Under the pieces are notes generated by a model. That model made no database searches, had not been told where the DNA came from, and saw nothing but the letters and a program-made list of their open reading frames with translations. The translations under genes and the position numbers were made by a program. From Bacteroidales bacterium (GTDB lineage: Bacteria; Bacteroidota; Bacteroidia; Bacteroidales; UBA932), in the NCBI GenBank assembly GCA_017934185.1, contig JAGBJY010000055.1, positions 1 to 56,443 on the forward strand: 56,443 nucleotides of DNA. Reading direction: 5' to 3'. Shown in pieces: positions 16,345 through 25,306 of the stretch. Numbering within the stretch: position 1 is the stretch's first letter; the number at the start of each line of letters is the position of its first letter.

Positions 16345-17718
16345 TCATCCCCTCCGCTCTTCCTTGAGGGTAAGGCCCATGAAGAAGATGGCCAGCAGGC
16401 AGGCGCCCACCAGCAGGAGGAAGGTCCAGCTCCAGCCGAACTGCTGTGCCACCCAGCCGATGACGGTGTTCGCGAGGATAAAGGTTCCCAGGAAGTAGCC
16501 GAAGAAGCCGGTGAGGCCGGCAGCCGTTCCGGCGGCATTCTTGGGGGCCAGGTCCAGGGCCTGGACGCCGATGAGCATCACGGGACCGTAAATGAAGAAG
16601 CCGATGCCGATGAGGCTGATGATGACTACCGTAAGATTGTCAATGAACGCCCAGTACAGCAGCACAAACACCAGCACCAGGCCCATGAAGAGCATGGTGG
16701 GGAGGGCCCGCTTGCCGTGGAAGAGTTTGTCGGACAGCCAGCCGCAGAGGAGGGTTCCCGGGATGGCAGCAAATTCATAGGCAAAGTACGCCCAGCCGGC
16801 GCTCTTGAGGTCAATTCCCTTTTCTGTGAGGATGGTGGGGGCCCAGTCCAGACAACCGTAACGCACCATGTAAACGAAGGCATTGGCCAGGGCAATATAC
16901 CAGAGGAACTTGTTGTTCAGGACATACTGGAAGAAGATTTCGCGGGTGGTAAGGGTCTCCTCATGCTTTTCGGAGTAGTTCTTGGGATAGTCGTTGCGCC
17001 AGGCTTCTACCGAAGGGAGGCCGCAGGACTGCGGGGTGTCGCGAAGGAGAATGTAGGCCAGCAGGGCGATGAAAACGGCCACGGCGGCAGGGAAGGCAAA
17101 GGTGCCGATGAGAAAGTACAGCTCCTCATGGGCGCCGTAGAACCAGCTGCCGAACCAGATGGCGCCGTAGGTGGCCATGGGGCCCACCAGGGCACCACCC
17201 ACATTATGGGCGCAGTTCCAGATGCTCATCATGGTGCCCCGCTCACTCACCGAGAACCAGTGCGTCATCACGCGGCCGCAAGGAGGCCAGCCCATGCCGT
17301 TGAACCAGCCCACCAGGAAGTTGAGGACCCCCATTACCAGGATGGCCAGGGCCTTATGGTCGGCCCCAATCAGCTGGATGGGAACAATCATGAAGCACAT
17401 GGAAATGGCCGTGAGGATAAGGCCCAGCGGCAGGAACACGCGGGCGTTGGAACGGTCGCTCACACTGCCCATCAGGAATTTGGACAGGGCATAGGCGGCG
17501 GCGTTCAGGCCCAGGACAAAGCCCAGTTCCGTTTTCTCAAAGCCCAGCGGAGCCATGGCGGGAATGGCCATGGACAGGTTTTTGCGCACAAGGTAAAAAC
17601 CGGCATAGCCGATGAAGGCGCCCAGGAATACCTGCAGACGCATGCGCTTGTACTTGGCATCGGCCTCGGGGCCGGTCTGCGCCGGAAGATAGGGAGGTTG
17701 CTGTAAGAATTTTAGCAT
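16345..17718 (-). CDS. glpT: MFS glycerol-3-phosphate transporter, GlpT-like
   Basis: A 457-residue inner-membrane protein with about twelve hydrophobic segments. The N-terminal LQVFLGAFIGYAGFYLVRKN and the central GMGWPPCGRVMTHWFS stretch are typical of the organophosphate:phosphate antiporter family (GlpT, UhpT). It exchanges glycerol-3-phosphate for phosphate. The gene is the last of glpA-glpB-glpC-glpT, which supports G3P rather than hexose phosphate as substrate. The gap to glpC is 46 bases and holds a dispersed repeat. Confidence 0.9.
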   Translation of the reverse strand: MLKFLQQPPYLPAQTGPEADAKYKRMRLQVFLGAFIGYAGFYLVRKNLSMAIPAMAPLGFEKTELGFVLGLNAAAYALSKFLMGSVSDRSNARVFLPLGLILTAISMCFMIVPIQLIGADHKALAILVMGVLNFLVGWFNGMGWPPCGRVMTHWFSVSERGTMMSIWNCAHNVGGALVGPMATYGAIWFGSWFYGAHEELYFLIGTFAFPAAVAVFIALLAYILLRDTPQSCGLPSVEAWRNDYPKNYSEKHEETLTTREIFFQYVLNNKFLWYIALANAFVYMVRYGCLDWAPTILTEKGIDLKSAGWAYFAYEFAAIPGTLLCGWLSDKLFHGKRALPTMLFMGLVLVFVLLYWAFIDNLTVVIISLIGIGFFIYGPVMLIGVQALDLAPKNAAGTAAGLTGFFGYFLGTFILANTVIGWVAQQFGWSWTFLLLVGACLLAIFFMGLTLKEERRG

Positions 17719-17730
17719 ATTATCATCAAT

Positions 17731-17759
17731 TTAGATTCTTCACTTCGTTCAGAATGACA
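17731..17759 (-). repeat. Dispersed short repeat, copy downstream of glpC
   Basis: On the minus strand it reads TGTCATTCTGAACGAAGTGA then AGAATCTAA. It differs from the copy at 18992-19020 at only two positions. This word is a widely scattered intergenic repeat in bacterial genomes. Confidence 0.8.
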
Positions 17760-17764
17760 CTTTG

Positions 17765-18979
17765 TCAATCGGCCAAAGCTTCGGCGAGGATACTGATGGG
17801 GTTCATCACCTTGTAGCCGGTGCTCATTTCAATTTGCCATTTGCAGGTTTCGCAGTCGCAGGCCACGATGTCCGGATTCACGCTCTGAATCTGGGCAAAG
17901 AGCGGCGCGCCAATGGCCTGGGAGGCTTCGTAATTCTCTTTCTTGAAGCCGTAAGTGCCGGCAATGCCGCAGCAGGCAGAGTCCAGCACCGTGAATTCCA
18001 CGCCCGGAATCATGCGCATGAGATTCTCCGAGAACACGCCCCAGCCCAGCTTCTCCATGTGGCAGGGGGTATGGTAGGCGATTTTTTTATGATAATCGGC
18101 CTTGAATTTTAGTGTGGCGCCTTTTTCCAGCTTTTCGTAGATGAGTCGGGTAGCCATGAAAATGGCGTCGTGCACGGCCGCATTGTCCACGCCCAGCACG
18201 CCGGGGTATTCATCCCGGATGGTAAAGACGCAGGTAGAGGAGGTGGTGACCACCTTTAGCCCGGCATCCACGGCTTTTTGGAGCACCGCCACGTTGTGGT
18301 TGGCGTGTTTGGTTGCCTCTTTGGACATGCCGTTGGTAATCATGGCAATGCCGCAGCATTTTTCCTTGTCCAGCAGCTGTACGCCAATGCCCAGGGCGTT
18401 CATCACCTTCACCAGGTCTTTGCCCAACTGGGGGTAATTGTAATTCACATAGCAGCCGTGGAAATACGCCACCTGCTCCGGGAAAGCGGCCTGTTCTTTG
18501 GCCCGGCGTTTAAGCCAGCCCTCAAAACTGCGTCCGCTGTAGGCGGGGAACTGACGCCGATGGTCTATTTTCAAGGTGGCATCCAGGACCGTCTTGGTAA
18601 TGCCCAGGCCCGTTGCCACATTGGCGATGGGGGCTACGGGGCGCACCATCTTGCCCATGAAGTCTGTGGAGGCCAGGATACGGTCCCTGAGCTTGGGGTT
18701 GGACTTGTCGTATTTGATGCGGGCGGTCTGGATAAGATCGGCCACGTGCACGCCGGAAGGGCAGGCTACCTCACAGCGCTTGCAGTTGAGGCAGTATTTG
18801 AGTGCGTAATTGAAGAAGTAGGGGTCTTTCAGGCGCAGGCGCTCGCCGTCCGGACCGGCCTGCTTGGGACCGGGGTACAGCGGATTCACCTGCAGCACAG
18901 GGCAGTAGGCTGTGCACACGGTGCACTTCATGCATTCTTCAAAGTTGGCGCGGCTCTGGGTATATTCCTGTAGTTTCAT
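17765..18979 (-). CDS. glpC: Anaerobic glycerol-3-phosphate dehydrogenase subunit C
   Basis: A 404-residue iron-sulfur protein. Two 4Fe-4S ferredoxin motifs (CMKCTVCTAYCP and CLNCKRCEVACP) lie in the first 85 residues; two CCG domains follow (CCGIAMI and CCGIAGTYGF). GlpC passes electrons from GlpA/GlpB to menaquinone at the membrane. I place the start at ATG 18979 (MKLQEYTQ): the upstream alternative is a TTG at 18991 that lies inside the glpB stop region. The gene is bracketed by two direct copies of a dispersed repeat. Confidence 0.93.
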   Translation of the reverse strand: MKLQEYTQSRANFEECMKCTVCTAYCPVLQVNPLYPGPKQAGPDGERLRLKDPYFFNYALKYCLNCKRCEVACPSGVHVADLIQTARIKYDKSNPKLRDRILASTDFMGKMVRPVAPIANVATGLGITKTVLDATLKIDHRRQFPAYSGRSFEGWLKRRAKEQAAFPEQVAYFHGCYVNYNYPQLGKDLVKVMNALGIGVQLLDKEKCCGIAMITNGMSKEATKHANHNVAVLQKAVDAGLKVVTTSSTCVFTIRDEYPGVLGVDNAAVHDAIFMATRLIYEKLEKGATLKFKADYHKKIAYHTPCHMEKLGWGVFSENLMRMIPGVEFTVLDSACCGIAGTYGFKKENYEASQAIGAPLFAQIQSVNPDIVACDCETCKWQIEMSTGYKVMNPISILAEALAD

Positions 18980-18987
18980 AACGAGCT

Positions 18988-20136
18988 TCAATTAGATTCT
19001 TCGCTTCGCTCAGAATGACAGAGGATGGCATCGGCTACGGCAAGGGCGCTCCGGATGGCCAGGCCGGCGGCGCTGCCCAATTCCGGGTGGGTGACACCCA
19101 GGATGGAACCGGCGGCATAGAGGTTTTTCAGCGGCTCCCCATCGGCCACGCCGTGAAGCCGGGCGTCGGTCTTTACGCCGTAGCCCATATAGGGCTGGTC
19201 ATCGGCAAAGCTGGGGCTGTACCATCCGTTGCGGTCTTCGGGGTATTCCACATCCAGGCCGAAAACGGGCTCCCAGATGCGCTCCGGATTGGAACGGAGG
19301 CCCTTGGAGAAGAAGCTGCCGGTAGACAGCACAAAGTTATCGGCCTCCAGGTAGTGGCTGTCCAGGTTGCGTGTCACAATGCTGTGCACCATGCCGTTAT
19401 GGACGTGGGCCTCAAGGGCTTCGTCGCCCATGAGGTAGGTCCCGCCCAGCACTTCGTAGCGTTTGCGAAGCTGCATCTGGGTTCTCACGCCGGGAACAGA
19501 CGGCGGCAGGGTGCCGGCAAACACCACCTTGGCGGGGATGCCCTGGCGGATGCGGCCGGGAACGGAAGGGTCCTTGAGGCCGAAAACCTGCGGAAGCACT
19601 ACGGTGTCGTCGTCTTTGAGGAGCACGCGGATTTCCTGCACCACCTTCTCCCAGATGCGGTCCATGGTGCGGGCAATCTGCACCGAGCGCATTTCGCTGG
19701 GGCTCTGGAGCAGCTGCTCCATCTCCGGCAGGTTCAAAAAGCGTATCCGGCATTCCATGCCCTGCTTCTCCAGCCCTTCGGAGAGGAAGGAGGAGAAGAA
19801 GTCGTGGTAGCCCATGAAGTTCACAATAAGCACCCGTCGGCCAAAATGCGCGTCCGGGAAAATATCCACATCCTCCAGGCAAAGGGCCGATGGCTGGAAA
19901 GTGCCCATGGGCATCAGCCGTACGCCCTGCCCGTAATGCAGGCGGATGCCGGCCTCTTCGATGAGCTCCTTGATGCGCGGAGTGGGCTCCTGAAGGCTCT
20001 CGAAGGTGCCGGAGAAGAAATGCAGGGCATTCTGTCCGGTAGAGATGATGGCCGTTTTCTGTCCGGCCTTCTGGAGGGCGATGCCTGCGACCATGCCGGC
20101 AAGGCCTCCGCCAATAATTATTGTGTCAAACTTCAT
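18988..20136 (-). CDS. glpB: Anaerobic glycerol-3-phosphate dehydrogenase subunit B
   Basis: A 382-residue flavoprotein subunit. FAD-binding motif IIIGGGLAGMVAGIALQKAG near residues 6-25; C-terminal second nucleotide-binding region with YAAGSILGVTHPELGSAAG. It links GlpA to GlpC. The start codon overlaps the glpA stop (ATGA). The last ten residues, CHSERSEESN, are encoded by the dispersed repeat at 18992-19020, so the natural C-terminus has been replaced or extended by repeat sequence. Confidence 0.92.
   Translation of the reverse strand: MKFDTIIIGGGLAGMVAGIALQKAGQKTAIISTGQNALHFFSGTFESLQEPTPRIKELIEEAGIRLHYGQGVRLMPMGTFQPSALCLEDVDIFPDAHFGRRVLIVNFMGYHDFFSSFLSEGLEKQGMECRIRFLNLPEMEQLLQSPSEMRSVQIARTMDRIWEKVVQEIRVLLKDDDTVVLPQVFGLKDPSVPGRIRQGIPAKVVFAGTLPPSVPGVRTQMQLRKRYEVLGGTYLMGDEALEAHVHNGMVHSIVTRNLDSHYLEADNFVLSTGSFFSKGLRSNPERIWEPVFGLDVEYPEDRNGWYSPSFADDQPYMGYGVKTDARLHGVADGEPLKNLYAAGSILGVTHPELGSAAGLAIRSALAVADAILCHSERSEESN
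18992..19020 (-). repeat. Dispersed short repeat inside the 3' end of glpB
   Basis: On the minus strand it reads TGTCATTCTGAGCGAAGCGA then AGAATCTAA. It encodes the HSERSEESN tail of glpB, and the glpB stop follows at its end. Together with the copy at 17731-17759 it flanks glpC in direct orientation. Confidence 0.85.
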
Positions 20137-21728
20137 ACGCCCAAAACGTGTTTATAAACCCACTGCGTATATTCCGCTTCGCGGAGGGTATCGCCCCAGC
20201 CGATGGGGAAATTGCCCTTCCAGCGCTCCTGGAGGAAGTCGTTGAGGTCGGCCCGCTCGCGCGCTATGCAGCCGTGGGCTTTGGCCAGGAGGCCGGCGGC
20301 CCGGCAGGCGCAGAACTCGCCCTGGCAGGTGCCCATGCCCACGCGGGTGCGGCGGCGAAGGTCTGTGAGGGTGCTCACTTCCATACGCTCAATGGCGGCA
20401 TTGATTTCGCCCACCGACACTTCTTCGCACTCGCAGATGAGGGCTTCGTCGCGGCGGTCGCCGGTGCGGATGCGGGAGGCACGGGTGCCCATGCGGGCAG
20501 CGGCCGCCTTCTGTGCAGTGGAAGGGGATTCCCAGATTTTCTGGGCCACGGCTTCGTAGGATCGTTCCTCGGAGCCGGGAAGGGGAGTGGTGGCCGTTTC
20601 GCAAGCCTTGTCCACGCCCAGTTTGCGGCAAACGCAGTCCGTGGCCATTTCGGCCATGAGCCTGTAAGTCATGAGCTTACCGCCGGTAATGGTGACAAAG
20701 CCCTTGAGGCCGTCACGGGTCTCATGGTCCAGGCACACGATGCCGCGGGAGATGTTGCGGCCGGAAGGGTCGTTGTCGGCACTCACCAACGGACGCACCC
20801 CGGCGTAAGCCCTGAGGATGCGGGTGGAGGAAAGGGACGGTGCCAGGAGGGACCCCTCGCTGATGAGCAGGTTCACCTCGTCGGGGGTTACGGCTACCTC
20901 GTCGCACTCTTCAAACGGAATGCGTGTAGAGGTGGTGCCGATGATGCATACCGTGTCCCCGGGTACCAGAATATCGGCATTGGAAGGCTTTCGGCAGCGG
21001 TTGATTACCATGTTGTTCACCCGGTGGGCAAAGATGAGGAGGGCGCCTTTGGCAGGGAACATGCCCACCTGCACGCCGGCCATCTGGGCGATATTGTGCC
21101 CCCAGATGCCGCCGGCGTTTACCACCACTGAAGCGTAGTAGTCTTTCTCCTCGCCGGTAGCGCGGCTGCGGGTATGCACCCCCTTGATGGTGTCCCCCTC
21201 GCGGATGAATCCGGTTACGTCCGTGTGCAGGCGCACCTGCCCTCCGCGCAGCTTGGCATCCAGCATATTGGCAGCGCACAGGCGGAAGGGGTCCACGCTG
21301 CCGTCCGGCACCTTCACCGCGCCGATGAGGGCGGGGTTCACCGAAGGCTCCAGCCGCCGGGCCAGGTCCGGGTCGATGATTTCGGCATTGATACCGGCCG
21401 CCTGGCAAGACTGCACGAAGGTTTGCTGGTAGGCAAGGTCGTCTTCCGGGAGGGTGATGAAAAGGCCGTCCGTCTCGTCGATGCAATGCGCGGCGATGCG
21501 CCTGAGGATCATATTCTCCTCAATGCATTCGCGGGCCGATTCGGGGTCGTTCACCGCATACCGGGCCCCGGAGTGCAGCAGACCGTGGTTCCGGCCCGTT
21601 GCACCCGTTGCGATATCGGATTTTTCAATGAGCAGCGTCCTGAGGCCCCGCATGGCGCAGTCCCGCTGCGTCCCGGCCCCCGTAATGCCGCCGCCAATGA
21701 TGATAACGTCGAATTCGTCAGGATTCAT
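20133..21728 (-). CDS. glpA: Anaerobic glycerol-3-phosphate dehydrogenase subunit A
   Basis: A 531-residue flavoprotein. N-terminal FAD motif FDVIIIGGGITGAGTQRDCA, then the G3P oxidase fold (GLLHSGARYAVNDPE, AGGIWGHNIAQMAG), and a C-terminal BFD-like [2Fe-2S] domain with cysteines in CECEE and CQGEFCACR. It oxidises sn-glycerol-3-phosphate to dihydroxyacetone phosphate under anaerobic conditions. The start at 21728 (MNPDEFD) follows a good promoter at 21747-21777; the longer frame upstream runs into the repeat array and is rejected. First gene of the glpABC-T operon. Confidence 0.95.
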   Translation of the reverse strand: MNPDEFDVIIIGGGITGAGTQRDCAMRGLRTLLIEKSDIATGATGRNHGLLHSGARYAVNDPESARECIEENMILRRIAAHCIDETDGLFITLPEDDLAYQQTFVQSCQAAGINAEIIDPDLARRLEPSVNPALIGAVKVPDGSVDPFRLCAANMLDAKLRGGQVRLHTDVTGFIREGDTIKGVHTRSRATGEEKDYYASVVVNAGGIWGHNIAQMAGVQVGMFPAKGALLIFAHRVNNMVINRCRKPSNADILVPGDTVCIIGTTSTRIPFEECDEVAVTPDEVNLLISEGSLLAPSLSSTRILRAYAGVRPLVSADNDPSGRNISRGIVCLDHETRDGLKGFVTITGGKLMTYRLMAEMATDCVCRKLGVDKACETATTPLPGSEERSYEAVAQKIWESPSTAQKAAAARMGTRASRIRTGDRRDEALICECEEVSVGEINAAIERMEVSTLTDLRRRTRVGMGTCQGEFCACRAAGLLAKAHGCIARERADLNDFLQERWKGNFPIGWGDTLREAEYTQWVYKHVLGV

Positions 21729-21746
21729 GGTATTAGTAATAGTACA

Positions 21747-21777
21747 CAAATTTAGACAATTTGCGCGGGAAATGCAA
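21747..21777 (-). promoter_or_regulatory. Promoter of glpABC-T
   Basis: On the minus strand TTG (21777 to 21775), 20 bases, TAAATTTG (21754 to 21747), followed by the glpA ATG at 21728. The palindromic repeat array starts 24 bases upstream of the -33 box. Confidence 0.7.
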
Positions 21778-21800
21778 TAATTCGCGGTGGGGATTATGCT

Positions 21801-21912
21801 GCGCACCAAAACCGTCCTTTCCGTGCTCGGTCGATGACCCCGCGCACGAAATCGGCCTTGCCGGTGCTCGGCCGACAAACCCGCGCACGGAAATGGCCGT
21901 TTGGGTGCGCGG
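21801..21912. repeat. Palindromic repeat array, locus 1 (three units, 41-base period)
   Basis: Three 30-base imperfect palindromes begin at 21801, 21842 and 21883, exactly 41 apart. Each opens GCGCAC and closes GTGCTCGG or GTGCGCGG. The middle of unit 2 is GAAATCGGCCTTG, shared with units at 43678 and (inverted) 44915. The 11-base spacers differ. The array fills the 268-base gap between glpA and the lipoprotein gene, apart from the glpA promoter and the terminator at 21930-21975. No protein-like reading is conserved among loci. Confidence 0.85.
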
Positions 21913-21929
21913 AGGGGAAGGCGAAGGGC

Positions 21930-21975
21930 CAAAACGAAAGCGCCCGGTGTCCGGAAAGCCGGGGCACCAGGCGCT
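21930..21975 (-). terminator. Terminator of the phosphoesterase-SusC-SusD-lipoprotein operon
   Basis: On the minus strand GCGCCTGGTG (21974 to 21965) pairs over 10 bases with CACCGGGCGC (21949 to 21940), followed by TTTCGTTTT. It lies 20 bases after the stop at 21997. Confidence 0.75.
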
Positions 21976-21996
21976 ATCTTAGCGAGGAGCGTTTAC

Positions 21997-24900
21997 TTAA
22001 TCGGCAGTGAACGTGATGTCAATTCCTCCACCGATTCGGGTGGTTCCACCATGTTCCAGGCCGTTAAGCTCTTTGCTCAAGTTGCAGCAAAGGTTGTCGC
22101 TCACTCTGGCCCTTACGTAAATGACCTGGCGACCGGAGAGGGCGGGAGCCTTCATGCTGGCATTCACTTCGCAGGTGACATTGTTTCCGCTGATCATGTA
22201 AGTATAGGTTACTTCGCGGGCTGTTTCGGGTTTATCTTTCACCTGGAAAGTCCCCTTTTGTGCCTGTATAGGATACCAGGTGGTCTGGTCCAGGGAATAT
22301 TCCAACAGGAAGAACTTGGGCCCCGCATTGGACGATGTCGCCTTGTAGGAGATGCTGTATGTTCCTGCCTGCTGGTCCTTCACAGGAAGAGTGAAGAGCC
22401 AGTAGTCGCCTAAACCAACACCGGTGGAGAGGATACGGGTAAAGTTGCCTTCCGTGCTGAAAGTAAGTGTGGTAGGGGCGCTTCGTTCGCCGGGACGCAC
22501 CAGGTCCAGACGGGATACGCCGTCATCGGCATAGAGGTACACATTGGGCCAGGTGATGCCGTAATCTACACCAGCCGTAAGCGCAGAGGGATCCCCGAAG
22601 GACCATTTGATGGGCAGAGCGCTCACGGGAGGCTCAGGTTCAGCAATGGTGATCTTCGGACCGTCGTCTTTACCTCCCGCCCAGCGGTGGGTGCCGCCGT
22701 TGGGTGCCGCCAGGGCGCCACCCTTCTGCTGCCAGTTGGCCACGCAGGTGAAGCGGATCTGCACCGTAGCTTCAGGGATGGCAATAGGAGCCGTGATGCT
22801 GGCCTCTACCTTGGTGTCGGAAGTAGTGGCAAACTCATGGGTGTATTTGGCCTCCGTTCCGGTGAGCGTCTCGGTCTTGAGTTCGGCGGCAGGATACCAG
22901 TTGTTTCCATCGATAGAGTAATCCATCCTCCAGAAACGGTGGCCCGTGCCGGAAACCTTAGACAGGGCAGAGAAGCTGATAACCGAGCCCTTGGCCACAT
23001 CTTTCACCGGGAAGGTGAACAGCCAGTAGTCACCGGGCCATGCGCCGGTTACGTAAGGCTGGCCGGTGCCGCCGATTACCTGACTCTTCTTGTTTCCTGT
23101 ATCGGCTGCTACATTTTCCGGCAGGTTGTGCCAGGAGAGTACGCCGGAGCCGGCGATATTAGCCTTGAAGGCGTTGTCCTTTTCAAAAGCGTCCTTGTAT
23201 TGGTCCATAAGCGTGGCATCAAAGCCCCACTGGATAAGCGTGTTATCAAGGATAACTTCCTTGCCGGCCTGCTCAACGGTAAGGACAGCTTCCACGTTCT
23301 TCTCTTCGTTGAAGAAGCGGATGGTGCCGGTGCGGGGTGCCTCGCTCTCGTTGGCTTCGTAGCTCACTACGAAATTGGTCCACTCCACCATGGCTTTGGT
23401 CTCGGCCGGGGCTACGTTAATCCAGGCGTCCGCGGTTTCAAAGCTCACTTCTACATTGGCCTGCACCTTCACATCGGCCTTTCCTTGATCAGCATCCACT
23501 TTAAGGACATTGCCGGAAGCGAGGCTCACAAACGGATCCAGCTCCTGTCCGGCGGCTCCCTGGATAACGGGAATCTCCTTGCGGGTAATACCGGATTTAA
23601 CGACAATCAGGCCCTCCCGATTCTCGGAGGACTTGCTTTCATCCACCGTAACCGCCATCTCAATGGATTCTGCGGCCTCTGCCGTTGCCTTTTCAAAATG
23701 GATCCATCCCTGCTCGGAAGACAGGGTTACATCTTGGTCGGAAGAGATATGGAGCACTTTCTGGGCGGGCTTGAGACCGTTAAACAGAAGATAGCTTTCC
23801 TTGACCACCAGGGCGGCAGGCTTGAGCGTTTCGGTACCGGCTGCGATGCAGCTGATCGTGGGCTGGAACTCATCGTCGGCATTATTGGACGAATCTACAG
23901 ACAAGCGCCAGGTACCGCCGTTGGGTGCGGCCAGAGGTCCGGCACCGGATGCCTGTTCACGGGATGCGCATATGAAGCGGAATTCCACCTGATCGGTATT
24001 ATTTTCATACAGGGCTACGCCTTCCACCTTGATGTTGGTGGAACCGTCGTCTGCCATGGTATGGGTATAACGGACCAGTTCGTCGCCGGCGCCCTTGGCG
24101 GCCGGATCTGATAGTTCCTTCCCTGCTACTTTCCACTGTTCTCCGTCACGGAATTCAAGACGCCAGTGTTTGGGACCTGTCTTGGAAACGCGGGTGGCAA
24201 AGGTGAGTTTGATGATGGTTCCGGCCGATACCGGTGTAGAGGCTACGAATTCACAGTAGTCCCCTGGCCAGGGGCCGGTTACGCGGGGCGAGTTGTCGGA
24301 CACGTCCAGCAGGCACTTTCCTGCCGAATCAGCGGATAGGCCCGCAGCATTGTTATAGTGGATATAACCATTCCCGCTCACGGGCTCGATGGTTCCGTTG
24401 GCCGGGAAAGTGGCGGCATAGGTGTTGGGATTGATTCTCACCTGCCACTTCACCGGGAAGCCTTCCAGCTCGGCCTCAACGGCCGGGTACTGGGTGATGG
24501 GAATCAACTCCTTCTTTTGGGCTCCGTCCTGGGTATAGCTGATGACGATATTGGCTCCGCGAAGTCCGCCTTCATTGGCCGCAAGTCTGAGCTTCAAGGT
24601 ATCAATCTGCTTGGTGGCCTCGTGGACGGAGTTGTCGGTGATCCATTGGATATCGGCCGTTCCATAATCCTCCATGGGCTGCAGTTCATAAGTCCAGTCC
24701 ACATTGGCCAGGACGCGCAACTTCAGGTTCTGGGCCGTAGCGCCGGCACTGAACTTGGCATCGCTCAACTCTATGAACGGGGCACTGGCCACCTGTTTGA
24801 CGGTAATCATGCCTTCCACCGGCTCGTAACCTGAGCCGCGGTCTACCAGAAGGTTGAAGTATGCCTCACGCTGCTCTGTAAGGCTGATGTTGCGGGTGCT

Positions 24901-25293
24901 CTTGAAAAAGAATACCCCCTCTTTTTCTCCGCTGTCAGGGAAAGGATAAATCCAATCGTAAGATTCGTCACCGGCAGGAACCACCTTCCATTTCATGTTG
25001 GTGTTGAGATGGAAACGGGTGGCTTTGCCTACATGACTGGTAGTAGCAAAGGCAGCGGAGTAAGCGTCAGAGCCCAGTTCCATAGCATATTGGACAGATG
25101 TGGCGTTCTCTACCTCAACGGTTTCCTTCTCCACATCCTTATTCCCGTCTTTCACCATCTCATAGGATTTGATGGTGACGCTGAAGCGGGGCTCTCCGTC
25201 AATCACAAAATCGTCCTCCTTCACCCGGCAGCCCGGCAGAAGACAGGCGACCAGGGAAAGGATGGCTGTTATATAGGTAATATTTCTTTTCAT
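21997..25293 (-). CDS. Large surface lipoprotein with BACON-type and three repeated C-terminal modules
   Basis: A 1098-residue lipoprotein: the signal ends LVACLLPGC with the lipid-carrying cysteine at residue 22. Residues about 90-270 and 480-670 contain BACON-like Ig domains (FELxxAKFSAGATAQNLKLRV-like, ending in ITVKQ or IPVIQGA). Three related modules of about 170 residues start near 275 (PVKWQVRIN), 680 (NTLIQWGFD) and 920 (LPIKWSFGD); each has G-D-Y-x-x-F, then T-GP/H-x-F-W-R-x-x-Y-S and a ..W-x-P/V-A segment. It should sit on the cell surface as the ligand-binding partner of the SusC/D pair encoded just upstream. The ligand is unknown; no catalytic motif is seen. Confidence 0.82.
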   Translation of the reverse strand: MKRNITYITAILSLVACLLPGCRVKEDDFVIDGEPRFSVTIKSYEMVKDGNKDVEKETVEVENATSVQYAMELGSDAYSAAFATTSHVGKATRFHLNTNMKWKVVPAGDESYDWIYPFPDSGEKEGVFFFKSTRNISLTEQREAYFNLLVDRGSGYEPVEGMITVKQVASAPFIELSDAKFSAGATAQNLKLRVLANVDWTYELQPMEDYGTADIQWITDNSVHEATKQIDTLKLRLAANEGGLRGANIVISYTQDGAQKKELIPITQYPAVEAELEGFPVKWQVRINPNTYAATFPANGTIEPVSGNGYIHYNNAAGLSADSAGKCLLDVSDNSPRVTGPWPGDYCEFVASTPVSAGTIIKLTFATRVSKTGPKHWRLEFRDGEQWKVAGKELSDPAAKGAGDELVRYTHTMADDGSTNIKVEGVALYENNTDQVEFRFICASREQASGAGPLAAPNGGTWRLSVDSSNNADDEFQPTISCIAAGTETLKPAALVVKESYLLFNGLKPAQKVLHISSDQDVTLSSEQGWIHFEKATAEAAESIEMAVTVDESKSSENREGLIVVKSGITRKEIPVIQGAAGQELDPFVSLASGNVLKVDADQGKADVKVQANVEVSFETADAWINVAPAETKAMVEWTNFVVSYEANESEAPRTGTIRFFNEEKNVEAVLTVEQAGKEVILDNTLIQWGFDATLMDQYKDAFEKDNAFKANIAGSGVLSWHNLPENVAADTGNKKSQVIGGTGQPYVTGAWPGDYWLFTFPVKDVAKGSVISFSALSKVSGTGHRFWRMDYSIDGNNWYPAAELKTETLTGTEAKYTHEFATTSDTKVEASITAPIAIPEATVQIRFTCVANWQQKGGALAAPNGGTHRWAGGKDDGPKITIAEPEPPVSALPIKWSFGDPSALTAGVDYGITWPNVYLYADDGVSRLDLVRPGERSAPTTLTFSTEGNFTRILSTGVGLGDYWLFTLPVKDQQAGTYSISYKATSSNAGPKFFLLEYSLDQTTWYPIQAQKGTFQVKDKPETAREVTYTYMISGNNVTCEVNASMKAPALSGRQVIYVRARVSDNLCCNLSKELNGLEHGGTTRIGGGIDITFTAD

Positions 25294-25306
25294 GATGGCT
25301 CACTTT

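Noticed and set aside
16315-17706. A 463-residue plus-strand frame rich in Gly, His and Gln
   Set aside because: Antisense of the glpT gene; the composition is the usual shadow of membrane codons.
21801-21912. CRISPR array
   Set aside because: The repeats are about 30 bases but the spacers are only 11 and the repeats vary too much; no cas gene is present.
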